DNA of 64,000 nt from an uncultured Microbacteriaceae bacterium (lineage in GTDB: Bacteria > Actinomycetota > Actinomycetes > Actinomycetales > Microbacteriaceae): contig CANKXX010000003.1 in assembly GCA_947487835.1 (NCBI GenBank), positions 124,001 to 188,000 on the forward strand, written 5' to 3'. The notes below the pieces were generated by a model, which saw only the letters and a program-made list of their open reading frames with translations, had not been told where the DNA came from and made no database searches. How positions within the stretch are numbered: position 1 is the stretch's first letter; every line of letters begins with the position of its first letter. Positions 42,817 through 51,278 of this stretch are shown one piece after another. The translations under genes and the position numbers were made by a program.

Positions 42817-42929
42817 GGTAGTCGCGGAACTGAACACGCACACATCCCGCCCGTGCCGATCCGGCTCCACTTTCCCGTAGGCGGCGCGCCCTCGGACGGA
42901 CCCTTCGCGGTCGAGGGCAGGCTGGATCG

Positions 42930-43331
42930 ATGCGCATCACGACGCCCGAGGGCAAGGTCGGTTACCTGATCGCCGTTCCCGTCGTGCTGATCCTGCTGCA
43001 ACTCCTCGCGGGGGCGATCAGCGACTTCGGCAGCAGCGCCCTCCTCGCCGCGCTCAGCGTCGTCGGCCAGCTCGCGTTCGTGATCGTGGGCGTCCGCACG
43101 TTCCGAGGGGCGGGAGAGCCGGTCCGGCCTCCGCGAAGGTGGTGGCGCATGACCGCACGGCCACCGGCGGGATACCTGCTCGGCGGACTCTTCCTCGCTC
43201 AGGCGGCGTGGTGGGCGCTCGCCCCGGGCCCCTCGCCGCTCGCCCCCGTGGCCGCGACGGTGTCCGGACTGATCGGACTCGCGTACCTGGCGGCGACCGT
43301 CCGGCTCGCCCGCCACCTCCGCAGCGCCTAG
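42930..43331 (+). CDS. Four-helix membrane protein
   Basis: A 133-residue integral membrane protein with four predicted helices (about 10-30, 36-55, 80-98 and 104-124) separated by an Arg/Pro/Trp-rich cytoplasmic loop (PPRRWWRM). It resembles small actinobacterial DUF3180-type proteins, but the match is by general look only. It is divergent from the PadR unit. ATG 42930 has a weak ribosome site. Function unknown. Confidence 0.7.
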   Translation: MRITTPEGKVGYLIAVPVVLILLQLLAGAISDFGSSALLAALSVVGQLAFVIVGVRTFRGAGEPVRPPRRWWRMTARPPAGYLLGGLFLAQAAWWALAPGPSPLAPVAATVSGLIGLAYLAATVRLARHLRSA

Positions 43332-43344
43332 CGCCGGCTGCGCA

Positions 43345-43401
43345 CAGCACGCCGGTCGCGCACCAGCACGCCGGTCGCGCACCAGCACGCCGGTCGCGCA
43401 C
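43345..43401. repeat. Three perfect 19-bp tandem repeats
   Basis: CAGCACGCCGGTCGCGCAC occurs three times in exact succession, starting 14 bp after the stop of the membrane protein gene. A fourth unit has decayed after a few bases. Confidence 0.9.
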
Positions 43402-43433
43402 AGCGACGCCGCGTTCTGCCCGGGTCGGTGAGC

Positions 43434-43520
43434 GTCCCTGCCCAGGCAGCGGCATCCTGCCCGGGGTGACCCTGGGCAGGATGCCTGTGCCTGGGCAGGA
43501 TGCCTGTGCCTGGGCAGGGG
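43434..43520. repeat. Dispersed palindrome, family II, copy B, with duplicated arm
   Basis: The left arm, GTCCCTGCCCAGGCA to GGCATCCTGCCC, equals copy A. In the right arm a 19-bp segment, GGGCAGGATGCCTGTGCCT, is present twice in tandem, so two alternative hairpins can form. It lies 33 bp after the 19-bp tandem repeats. Confidence 0.9.
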
Positions 43521-43555
43521 CGGGGGCATCCGCAGAGCGCGCGGGAGCGGGCAGA

Positions 43556-43645
43556 CCCGGCACCACGTGGGGGTCGTGATGCCGGGCCCTTCGAGTTGCG
43601 CGACCACCAGGGCGGGTGGCCCCTGGTGGAACAGCTGGGGCTGTT
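43556..43645. other. Run of short hairpins upstream of the sugar operon
   Basis: Three self-complementary stretches follow one another: CCCGGCA/TGCCGGG (43556-43586), CCACCAGGG/CCCTGGTGG (43604-43629) and AACAGC/GCTGTT (43630-43645). No gene is seen from 43332 to 43880. They could end a transcript or belong to a structured RNA. Confidence 0.45.
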
Positions 43646-43750
43646 TCCGCCGGCTTGAACGGGGCGGGAGTTCAGACGCTGTCATAGAACTTACCCACGT
43701 GTCCCCCCTTCTGCGGACCCCCGTGCACGGATTTTTCGGCGCCCCCGCCA

Positions 43751-43810
43751 CTCGCGCAGATTCGCGCAGAAATGAGCAGACTTGACCACGGCCACGCCAC
43801 CGCGCATACT
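43751..43810 (+). promoter_or_regulatory. Promoter and direct-repeat operator of the DeoR-linked sugar operon
   Basis: Three 10-bp direct repeats, CTCGCGCAGA, TTCGCGCAGA and AATGAGCAGA (43751-43780), abut -35 TTGACC (43782-43787). After 17 bp comes CATACT (43805-43810). Transcription would start near 43817, 64 bp before the first gene. Tandem sites of one helical turn are a known operator form for DeoR/GlpR repressors, one of which is encoded in this operon. Confidence 0.65.
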
Positions 43811-43880
43811 CCATGTGGGGCCCGATACACACGATGCGATCTGCGTCGCGTGACCAGGGGGGCCGGGAGCGAGGTCGGTC

Positions 43881-45173
43881 GTGGATCACAGCAGGCGCAC
43901 ATTCCTGGGGGCAGCAGGCGCCTTCGCCGCGACCGGCCTCCTCGCCGGTTGCGCGGGGTTCTCGAAGCCGGCGAGCTCGGCCGGGGCCGACGAGTTGAGC
44001 TTCACGACGTGGGGCAGCGAGGCCGAGGAGGCCGGCTTCCGCGCGGGCATCGCCGCGTTCGAGAAGGCGAATCCCGGCGCGACCGTCACGCTCAACCTCG
44101 TGCCGTACGAGCAGATGTTCGAGAACATCGACGCGCAGCTGCAGTCGGGTACGGCGCCGGACATCTTCCGCGTCGACTACGGCAACCTCGGTGTGTACTC
44201 GAGCCAGGACCAGCTGCTCGACCTGAGCTCCTACTTCGACGCCTCGTCCTCCGACGCCTTCATCCCGGCGTTCTGGCGTGCCGTCCAGTTCGACGGCACC
44301 CCCTTCGGCGTGCCGCACCAGACCGACACCTCCGCGGTCCTCTACAACCGCGCCGCGTTCGAGGCGGCCGGCATCACGTCCGTGCCCGACACCCTCGAGT
44401 CCGCCTGGACCTGGCAGGAGTTCGAGCAGGTGGCCCAGCAACTGCGCGACCAGCTGCCCCCCGACCGCTACCCCTTCGCCTACAACTGGCAGCAGGCGGG
44501 CGTCACGCGCTGGCTGAGCTGGCTCTTCCAGGCGGGCGGGCGCTACCTCGAGGACGACCTGAAGACCCCGGCCATCGACTCCCCCGAGGGCCGCGCCGCC
44601 CTCGACTTCACCAAGGGCTTCTTCGAGAAGAACTTCGTCCCGGCCAACAGCTCGGTCAAGTCCTCGACGTACGCCAGCGACAGCTTCTACTCGGAGACCG
44701 CCGCGATGCTCTTCGCCGGCAACTTCCTGCTGCCCGACGTCGACAGCCTCGCCGAGTTCGAGTGGGGCGCGACCTACATGCCGCGGGATGCGCGTGGCGC
44801 CAGCGACCTCGGCGGAAACGCCCTCGTCGCCACCGCGAGCACCGAGAAGGCCGACCTCGCCGCCGAGTTCCTCGCCTTCATGGTGAGCGAGGACCAGATG
44901 CGGAACTTCTGCGCCGCGACCACCGAGCTGCCGACCCTGCAGAGCCTGGTCGGCACCGACATCGAGTTCGCGACCCGACCCGACGTCATGCCGATCTTCG
45001 TCGAGCAGGCGACGACCATCCAGGAGTCGGACGTCGCGCAGCTCGCCTCGCCGGACATGGCGGCGATCAACACCGTGCTCAGCGACCAGCTCGAGCTGGC
45101 CTTCACGCAGGGGCAGAGCACCGAGGAGACGCTCGCCAACATCTCCGAGGGGATCGCGGCGGCAACCGCATGA
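43881..45173 (+). CDS. Sugar ABC importer substrate-binding lipoprotein
   Basis: A 430-residue family 1 solute-binding protein. The signal has a twin Arg (HSRRTFLG) and a lipobox LLAGC, so it is a Tat-exported lipoprotein with Cys24 lipidated. The mature part shows LSFTTWGSEAEEAGF and SGTAPDIFRVDYGNLG. GTG 43881 opens an operon of binding protein, two permeases and a DeoR regulator; the stop overlaps the next start by four bases (ATGA). No ATPase gene is present. The ligand is a carbohydrate of unknown type. Confidence 0.9.
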   Translation: MDHSRRTFLGAAGAFAATGLLAGCAGFSKPASSAGADELSFTTWGSEAEEAGFRAGIAAFEKANPGATVTLNLVPYEQMFENIDAQLQSGTAPDIFRVDYGNLGVYSSQDQLLDLSSYFDASSSDAFIPAFWRAVQFDGTPFGVPHQTDTSAVLYNRAAFEAAGITSVPDTLESAWTWQEFEQVAQQLRDQLPPDRYPFAYNWQQAGVTRWLSWLFQAGGRYLEDDLKTPAIDSPEGRAALDFTKGFFEKNFVPANSSVKSSTYASDSFYSETAAMLFAGNFLLPDVDSLAEFEWGATYMPRDARGASDLGGNALVATASTEKADLAAEFLAFMVSEDQMRNFCAATTELPTLQSLVGTDIEFATRPDVMPIFVEQATTIQESDVAQLASPDMAAINTVLSDQLELAFTQGQSTEETLANISEGIAAATA

Positions 45174-46123
45174 CCACGCGGGTGCTCACCGGCACACCGG
45201 ACGCCCCGCCCGCACCGACGCGTCGCCCGCCCGTTCGGCGCGGCACGCGTCGGCGTGCGCTGAGCGACGCGCTCACCGGCTACACGTTCCTGCTGCCGAA
45301 CCTCGTGCTGCTCGGCGTCTTCCTCTTCCTCCCGCTCGTCTGGGCGGTGCAGCTCAGCTTCCAGGAGACCGGGGGCTTCGGCGGCGGCGAGTTCGTCGGG
45401 CTCGCGAACTACACCCGCCTGTTCGGCGACGCCGTGTTCTGGCAGTCGACCCTCAACACGGCGCTGTTCACCGTGGTGACCGTGCCGCTCAGCATGATCA
45501 TCGGCCTCGCCCTTGCGGTGCTGATGAACTCGGTGCTTCCCGCCCGCGGCCTCTTCCGCACGATCATCGTGCTGCCGATGGTCATCTCGGGCGTCGCGAC
45601 CGCGCTGGTCGGCGTGCTCATCTTCGATCAGAACATCGGCATCATCAACAAGCTGCTGCGGGTCGTCGGGCTCTCGGCCGCGCCCTGGCAGTCGGACGGC
45701 GCCGCGGCCATCCTGTCGGTCGTGCTGGTCACGCTATGGATCCGCAGCGGCTTCAACATGCTCATCTACCTGGCCGGCCTGCAGGGCGTCTCGCCCGAGC
45801 TGTACGAGTCGGCGCGCCTCGACGGCGCGGGCCCGTGGAACCAGTTCCGCTACATCACGCTGCCCATGGTCGGGCCGTCGACCTTCTTCCTGCTGATCAT
45901 GAACGTCATCTACTCGTTCCAGGTGTTCGACATCGTCTACGTGATGACCGGCGGCGGCCCCGGGTACTCCACCTCGGTGCTGGTCACCTACGCCTACCAG
46001 AACGGGTTCGTCACCCGCGACCAGGGGTACGCGGCCGCGATCGGCATCGTGCTCCTGCTCATCACCCTCACCTTCACCGCCGTGCAGTGGCGAGCCAGCC
46101 GCACGCGGGACCTCGTCGAATAG
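45170..46123 (+). CDS. Sugar ABC importer permease, MalF type
   Basis: A 317-residue permease with six predicted helices after a Pro/Arg-rich cytoplasmic start. The EAA loop is SPELYESARLDGAGPWNQF, and DIVYVMTGGGPGYSTSVLV is typical of the family. ATG 45170 overlaps the binding-protein stop; the far longer frame extending upstream lies out of frame with that gene and is a shadow. Nine bases separate it from the MalG-type gene. Confidence 0.92.
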   Translation: MTTRVLTGTPDAPPAPTRRPPVRRGTRRRALSDALTGYTFLLPNLVLLGVFLFLPLVWAVQLSFQETGGFGGGEFVGLANYTRLFGDAVFWQSTLNTALFTVVTVPLSMIIGLALAVLMNSVLPARGLFRTIIVLPMVISGVATALVGVLIFDQNIGIINKLLRVVGLSAAPWQSDGAAAILSVVLVTLWIRSGFNMLIYLAGLQGVSPELYESARLDGAGPWNQFRYITLPMVGPSTFFLLIMNVIYSFQVFDIVYVMTGGGPGYSTSVLVTYAYQNGFVTRDQGYAAAIGIVLLLITLTFTAVQWRASRTRDLVE

Positions 46124-46132
46124 GGCCAGCCG

Positions 46133-47029
46133 ATGACCGCCACCACTCCGACGCTCGCCGTCAGCAGCGCGACGGTGAACGCGCAGCCCCCGCGCCCCCG
46201 CAGGCGCCCGCGCGGAAAACGCTTCTCCTACATCCTCCGGCTCGTCGCCGCGATCGCCGTCTCCATCGTGCTGCTCTTCCCGCTCTACTGGATGGTCGTC
46301 GTGGCCTTCTCGTCGAAGCAGGAACTGCTGTCCCGGGACCTGCGGCTCTGGCCCCGCGAGTTCACGATCGACAACTTCACGAAGGTCTTCGACACCTTCC
46401 CGACCGTCACCTGGTTCGGCAACTCGGTCGTCGTCGCCGTCTTCGTCACGGCACTCACGGTGGTCGTGAACCTCCTCGCCGGGTACGCCTTCGCGCGGCT
46501 GAAGTTCCGCGGCAGCAACGTGCTGTTCCTGCTCGCCCTCAGCACGCTCATGCTGCCCGTGCAGGTCATCATGGTGTCGCAGTTCAAGCTCGTCACCGAG
46601 CTCGGCATCTACGGCACGTACTGGGCGGTCATCCTGCCCACCGCGGCCACGGCGTTCGGCATCTTCCTCGCGCGGCAGTTCATCATCGGCATCCCGGAGG
46701 AGATCATCGAGGCGGCGCGGGTGGACGGCGCGGGCCAGTTCCGGGTCTTCGCGCAGATCGTGCTGCCCCTGTGCAAGCCGCTCATCGCGGTGCTGATCCT
46801 GCTCACCTTCCTGTCCACCTGGAACGACTTCGCCTGGCCGCTGATCGCCCTGAAGGAGAGCGAGCTGTACACCCTGCCGATCGGACTGCTGTTCCTGAAG
46901 GGCCAGTACGGCACCGACTACGGCGCGATCATGGCCCTCGCGCTCGTGTCCGTGCTGCCGATGATCATCGTGTTCCTGGTCTTCCAGCGCTACTTCGTGC
47001 AGGGCTTCGCGCGGAGCGGCATCAAGTGA
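46133..47029 (+). CDS. Sugar ABC importer permease, MalG type
   Basis: A 298-residue permease with six helices. The EAA loop is [20 protein letters not shown], and the last residues are the family's QRYFVQGFARSGIK. It pairs with the preceding MalF-type permease. Its stop overlaps GTG 47026 of the DeoR regulator (GTGA), so regulator and transporter are made together. Confidence 0.92.
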   Translation: MTATTPTLAVSSATVNAQPPRPRRRPRGKRFSYILRLVAAIAVSIVLLFPLYWMVVVAFSSKQELLSRDLRLWPREFTIDNFTKVFDTFPTVTWFGNSVVVAVFVTALTVVVNLLAGYAFARLKFRGSNVLFLLALSTLMLPVQVIMVSQFKLVTELGIYGTYWAVILPTAATAFGIFLARQFIIGIPEEIIEAARVDGAGQFRVFAQIVLPLCKPLIAVLILLTFLSTWNDFAWPLIALKESELYTLPIGLLFLKGQYGTDYGAIMALALVSVLPMIIVFLVFQRYFVQGFARSGIK

Positions 47030-47829
47030 GCGCGGCCTTCCGAACGGACCCCGCGGCGCCGACCCAGCAGCCACCCGAGACGCCGCGGCAGCGCGAACTC
47101 CTCGACCACATCCGCTCGCACGGCGTGCAGCAGGTGCTCGACCTCGCGAAGGTCTTCGGCGTGAGCCCCTCGACCGTGCGTCGCGACCTCGACGAGCTCG
47201 CCCAGCGCGGGCTCATCGAGCGGCACCACGGGTCGGCCGTGTCGACCGACGAGCGCGTGCTCACCAGCTGGTCCTCGCGCCAGCACACCCACCCGGACCG
47301 CAAGAGGCGGATCGGCGAGGCCGCCGCCGCCCTCATCGCCCCGGACTCGACGGTGCTCATCCTGGGCGGCACGACGACCGACGCCATGCTGGCCGCGCTG
47401 CCGCCACGGTCGGAGTTCACCGTGATCACGAACAGCCTCGGCGTCGCCGGGAGGCTCGCGTACTACGCGGGCGTCGAGGTCGTCGTGCTGGGCGGCCACA
47501 TGCGGCGCACCGAGCTGACCCTGCTCGGGCCGCTGACGACGACCGCACTGCAGGAGTTCAGCATCGACACGGTGATCACCGGCGCCTACGGCGTGGACGC
47601 CGAGCACGGCGTCAGCCGCACCAACCTCGTGGACGTGGCCACCGAGCGGGCGCTGCTCACCGGTGGCAGTCGGCTCGTCGTCCTCGCGGATGCGAGCAAG
47701 CTCGGCCGGCACGGCGCCGCCCGGCTCGCGCGCATCGACTCGGTGCACACCCTCGTGACGGACCCCGAGGCCGACCCCGCCCAGCTCGCCGGCATCCGCG
47801 CGGCCGGCGTGGAGGTGCTGATCGCGTGA
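47026..47829 (+). CDS. DeoR-family regulator of the sugar operon
   Basis: A 267-residue DeoR/GlpR repressor. The N-terminal helix-turn-helix includes VLDLAKVFGVSPSTVRRDLD (about 37-56) and RGLIERHHGSA. The C-terminal sugar-phosphate sensor domain has LGGTTTDAML, VITNSLGVA and VVLADASKLGR. Such proteins respond to phosphorylated sugars. It is the fourth gene of the operon and its stop overlaps the next gene (GTGA). The three direct repeats upstream of the operon are the proposed binding site. Confidence 0.92.
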   Translation: MSAAFRTDPAAPTQQPPETPRQRELLDHIRSHGVQQVLDLAKVFGVSPSTVRRDLDELAQRGLIERHHGSAVSTDERVLTSWSSRQHTHPDRKRRIGEAAAALIAPDSTVLILGGTTTDAMLAALPPRSEFTVITNSLGVAGRLAYYAGVEVVVLGGHMRRTELTLLGPLTTTALQEFSIDTVITGAYGVDAEHGVSRTNLVDVATERALLTGGSRLVVLADASKLGRHGAARLARIDSVHTLVTDPEADPAQLAGIRAAGVEVLIA

Positions 47830-48771
47830 CGGACTGGAATCCCGCCGCCCTCCCCGACCAGACCGGACGGGTCTTCGTCGTCACCGGCGGCAACGCCGGG
47901 CTCGGCTACTTCACGGTCGAGCAGCTCGCGCGGGCCGGCGCGCGAGTTCTCCTCGCCGCCCGCAGCGAGGAGCGGGCCGCCGCCGCCATGGCGTCCGTCC
48001 GCCGCTTCGTGCCGGGGGCGGACCTCGGCTTCGTGCCCCTCGACCTCTCTTCGCTCGCGTCCGCACGGCAGGCGTCGGCACGTCTCGACTCCCTCGACCG
48101 GCTCGACGGCCTCGTGCTGAACGCCGGGATGACCACGGGCTCCCGCCGCCGCGAGGTGACCGTCGACGGCAACGAGCGCACCCTGCAGGTCAACTACCTC
48201 GGTCACTTCGCCCTCGCCGCGCGGGCGCTCCCCGCGCTGCAGCGCACCGCAGGCAGCCGCGTCGTCGGCCTCGGCAGCCTGTCGACCATGATCGTGCCGC
48301 TCAACCCCGACGACCTCCAGAGCACCCGCCGGTTCGGTTTCTTCCGCGCCTACGCCTTCTCCAAGCACGCGATCCACGGCTTCATGCTCGAGCTCGATCG
48401 GCGGCTTCATGCTCGAGCTCGATCGGCGGCTGCGGGCGACGGGGTCGACGACGCGTGCGCTGATCGCGCACCCCGGATTCGCGCTCGATGCCCTCAGCGC
48501 CCCGCGCCCCGGGGTCATCGAGTCCGCGCATCCGCTCGCCGAGCGGGCCCTCGCCTTCGGGGCGCAGGGCAAGAACCGCGGCGCGACGCCCACCGTGCGC
48601 GCCCTGCTGGACCCCGCCCTGGACGGCGGCGCCTTCGTGGGACCGCGCGCGCTGGTGCTCGGGCGCCCGGTGCCCGCCCGCCCGGTGCGCTCGTCCGCAT
48701 CCCCCGAGTTCGGCGGCAGGCTGTGGGGCCTGTCCGAGCGCTGGACCGACACGGAGTTCATCGTCCGGTAG
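47826..48771 (+). pseudogene. Short-chain dehydrogenase frameshifted by a 25-bp tandem duplication
   Basis: The first 193 residues are a good classical SDR: nucleotide motif TGGNAGLG at 20-27, LVLNAGMTTG, and catalytic Tyr/Lys in RAYAFSKHAI. Then a perfect 25-bp duplication (48378-48427) shifts the frame, and translation runs on in a false frame into the next gene. The correct C-terminal part (LELDRRLRATGSTTRALIAH to TDTEFIVR, stop 48771) continues from the second copy. Removing one copy gives a whole 306-residue SDR of the retinol-dehydrogenase-like type. It is a recent pseudogene, a phase-variable gene, or an assembly error. GTG 47826 is coupled to the DeoR gene. Confidence 0.88.
48378..48427 (+). 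repeat. Perfect 25-bp tandem duplication inside the SDR gene
   Basis: The 25-bp unit starts GGCTTCATGCTCGAGCTCGA and ends TCGGC, and occurs twice without a mismatch. The unit begins and ends with GGC, and a third GGC follows, so slippage between short repeats could have made it. 25 is not a multiple of three, hence the frameshift. Confidence 0.95.
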
Positions 48772-48836
48772 TCGGCCGTGCCGACCGCCGGTACGGTCGA
48801 CAGGGTGCACGCGCTCCTTCCGCCCCGACAGACGCC

Positions 48837-50087
48837 ATGAGGATCAGCGGGCGACGGGCGAACCCGTGGAGCATCGTCCTCGGAGTCGTCGCGATCGGGC
48901 TCCTCCTCCGCGGGCCGATCATCGCCGTCGCCCCCATCGTCGGTGAGATCTCCGAGGACCTGGGGCTCGCCGCCTCCGAGGCCGGCCTCCTCACGAGCCT
49001 CCCCGTGCTCTGCTTCGCGCTGGTGACGCCGCTCGCGTCCCTCCTCATCGAGCGGGCGGGCGCGAACGCGGCCACGACGATCGCGATCCTCGGGGTGGCC
49101 CTCGGCACCATCGTCCGCTCAGCGGGCGACACCGCGGCCGCCTTCACCGGCACGCTGATCCTGGGGCTCTTCATCACGGTCGGCAACGTCGTGGTGCCGG
49201 TGCTCATCCGCCGCGACGTCGAGCCGCCCCGGATCGGCCTGGTCACCGGCCTCTACACGTCGGCCCTCAACATCGGGTCGATGATCACCTCCATCGCCAC
49301 CGCCCCGATCGCGCACGCCGTCGGCTGGCGGGCCGCCCTCGCCACCTGGATCGTACTTGCGATCGTCGCGGGCATCGCCTGGAGCGGGGCGGTCGGGCTC
49401 CGCGCGGCGACGAGGTGGGGCCCGCTGCGGCCGGCCGTCGAGACGGGCGCGATCGAGACGGTGCCCACGTCGACCCGGCCCGTGGGGATCTCCGATCCGC
49501 GCTCGCACACCGCGACCTGGCGCAGCATCACCGCGATCCTGCTGGCCCTCGCCTTCGCCGGGCAGTCGTTCGCCTACTACGGCCTCACCGCCTGGTTCCC
49601 GCAGCTGCTGGTCGACGAGCAGGGGCTGTCCGTCTCGGCCGCCGGGTCCAGCTCCTCGATCTTCCAGATCTCCGCGGTCGTCGGAGCCCTCGGCATCCCG
49701 CTCCTCGCTCAGCGCGCGGGCATCGTCGTCGCGATCAGCACCCTGTCCGCCCTCTGGGCGACCATCCCGCTCGGGCTCATCCTCGCGCCCGGCGGCTGGG
49801 CCGCGTGGGCCTTCCTCGGCGGCGTGGCCCAGGGCGGCGGCATCACCCTGATCTTCATGATCGTCGTGCGGCTGGCCGCCTCCGGTCCGCACTCCCGGCG
49901 GCTGTCCGCGATGGTGCAGGGCGTCGGCTACGCCCTCGCCGCCGCCGCGCCGTGGCTGGTCGGCGCGGCCTACGAGTCCTCCGGCGGATGGGTGAGCCCG
50001 CTCCTCGTGATCGCGGGCGCGATCGTGCTGTTCGCCGCCTGCGGGATCGCCGCCACCGTGCGCACGCGTGCCCGCGAGCGCTCCTGA
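48837..50087 (+). CDS. MFS transporter, CynX/NimT-like
   Basis: A 416-residue MFS protein with 12 predicted helices. GLLLRGPIIAVAPIVGEI in helix 1 and VLIRRDVEPPRIGLVTGLYT in loop 4-5 are typical of the cyanate/2-nitroimidazole (CynX/NimT) group. Its substrate is unknown. ATG 48837 lies 65 bp after the broken SDR gene; the frameshifted SDR frame reads straight into this gene, giving an apparent 753-residue fusion that is an artefact. No clear ribosome site. Confidence 0.88.
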   Translation: MRISGRRANPWSIVLGVVAIGLLLRGPIIAVAPIVGEISEDLGLAASEAGLLTSLPVLCFALVTPLASLLIERAGANAATTIAILGVALGTIVRSAGDTAAAFTGTLILGLFITVGNVVVPVLIRRDVEPPRIGLVTGLYTSALNIGSMITSIATAPIAHAVGWRAALATWIVLAIVAGIAWSGAVGLRAATRWGPLRPAVETGAIETVPTSTRPVGISDPRSHTATWRSITAILLALAFAGQSFAYYGLTAWFPQLLVDEQGLSVSAAGSSSSIFQISAVVGALGIPLLAQRAGIVVAISTLSALWATIPLGLILAPGGWAAWAFLGGVAQGGGITLIFMIVVRLAASGPHSRRLSAMVQGVGYALAAAAPWLVGAAYESSGGWVSPLLVIAGAIVLFAACGIAATVRTRARERS

Positions 50088-50228
50088 GCGTTCGCGAGCG
50101 CCCTGAGCACGCCTGCCCACAGCGCACTCCGTAGGATCGGACACCTACCGCACCGTCGCACGTCAGGCGTCCTCCGTCGTCCTGTGCTGCTTCGGGTGGG
50201 GCATCGGCACAGCAGCAGGGAGAACATC

Positions 50229-51113
50229 ATGAAGATCCTCGTCACCGGATCACGCGGCAAGGTCGGGCGAGCCGCCACTCAGGCGCTGGTCGACGCGGGG
50301 CACGACGTCCTCGGGGTCGACCTCGTGCCGCCGGTCTTCGACGCGGGCGTAGTCGTGCCGGGACGGTACAAGCAGGCCGACCTGACGGACGCGGGGTCCG
50401 CGTTCGCGGTCGTGGCCGGCGTCGACGCGGTCGTGCACATCGCGGCCATCCCGCAACCGCTCGGGCACCCCGCGCACGTCGTGATGCAGACCAACGTCAT
50501 GTCGACCTTCAACCTCATCGAGGCCGCCGTGCGCTTCGGGGTGACGCGCTTCGTCAACATCTCGAGTGAGAGCATCGTGGGCAACTTCTTCCCGGAGCGC
50601 CCGTTCTCCCCGGACTACGTGCCCGTCGACGAGGAGCACCCGCTCTACCCGCAGGACGTGTACGCGCTCTCCAAGCTGTTCGGCGAGCAGATGATGGACG
50701 CCGCGGTCCGGCGGTCGGACATCGCGGCCATCACCATCCGGCCGGCCACCGTGCACAACGAGGACAACTACGAGACGAACCTCGGCCCGCTCGTGCGGGA
50801 CCCCTCGATCGTGAACGGGAACTTCCGCAGCTACATCGACGTCTACGACCTCGCCGACGCCATCGTGCTCGCCGCCGAGTCCGACCTGCCGGGCCACGAG
50901 GTGTTCTACATCGCCAACCCGGACAACGCCGGCGGCCACGACTTCGCCGAGGTCCTGAAGAAGTACTACGACGACGAGATCGAGCTGCGACACCTGGACC
51001 GGGTCGACTCCGGCGGCATCTCCACCGAGAAGGCCCGCCGGATGCTGGGCTGGGAGGCCAAGCGCTCCTGGAGCGACTACCTCGACTCGGACGGACGCGC
51101 GCTGAAGAAGTAG
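50229..51113 (+). CDS. NAD-dependent epimerase/dehydratase (paralogue)
   Basis: A 294-residue extended SDR with Rossmann motif TGSRGKVG at 6-13, HIAAIPQPLG, NISSESIVG and catalytic Tyr/Lys in DVYALSKLFGEQ. It is of the same type as the product at 23490-24344 (shared start M(R/K)I.VTG..GK.GR, AAIP and SSE..G segments). ATG 50229 has AGGGAGA upstream. A single gene between an MFS transporter and a phospholipase D-like gene; the sugar substrate is unknown. Confidence 0.9.
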   Translation: MKILVTGSRGKVGRAATQALVDAGHDVLGVDLVPPVFDAGVVVPGRYKQADLTDAGSAFAVVAGVDAVVHIAAIPQPLGHPAHVVMQTNVMSTFNLIEAAVRFGVTRFVNISSESIVGNFFPERPFSPDYVPVDEEHPLYPQDVYALSKLFGEQMMDAAVRRSDIAAITIRPATVHNEDNYETNLGPLVRDPSIVNGNFRSYIDVYDLADAIVLAAESDLPGHEVFYIANPDNAGGHDFAEVLKKYYDDEIELRHLDRVDSGGISTEKARRMLGWEAKRSWSDYLDSDGRALKK

Positions 51114-51278
51114 GGCCTCCGCCCGCCGAGACCCCGTGCGCACCGCAGGCTCCCTCACAGGCGCTCCCCCGGATCCGCCGGGATGCCGACCCGCGCGGAG
51201 CCGGTCGAGCCTGCGTTGAGCACGGCGCAGTCGGCATGCGTTCCGAATCCGGTCACGCGGCTGCGATATGGTCGGGGC

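Noticed and set aside
43345-43401. CRISPR array
   Set aside because: The 19-bp units are directly adjacent with no spacers, and no cas gene is present.
42795-44441. A minus-strand open frame of 548 codons across the repeat-rich gap
   Set aside because: It spans tandem repeats and palindromes, is antisense to the membrane protein and binding-protein genes, and shows no conserved segment.
47826-50087. A 753-codon SDR-MFS fusion protein
   Set aside because: The middle is the false frame created by the 25-bp duplication, and the true SDR ending is intact in another frame up to 48771.
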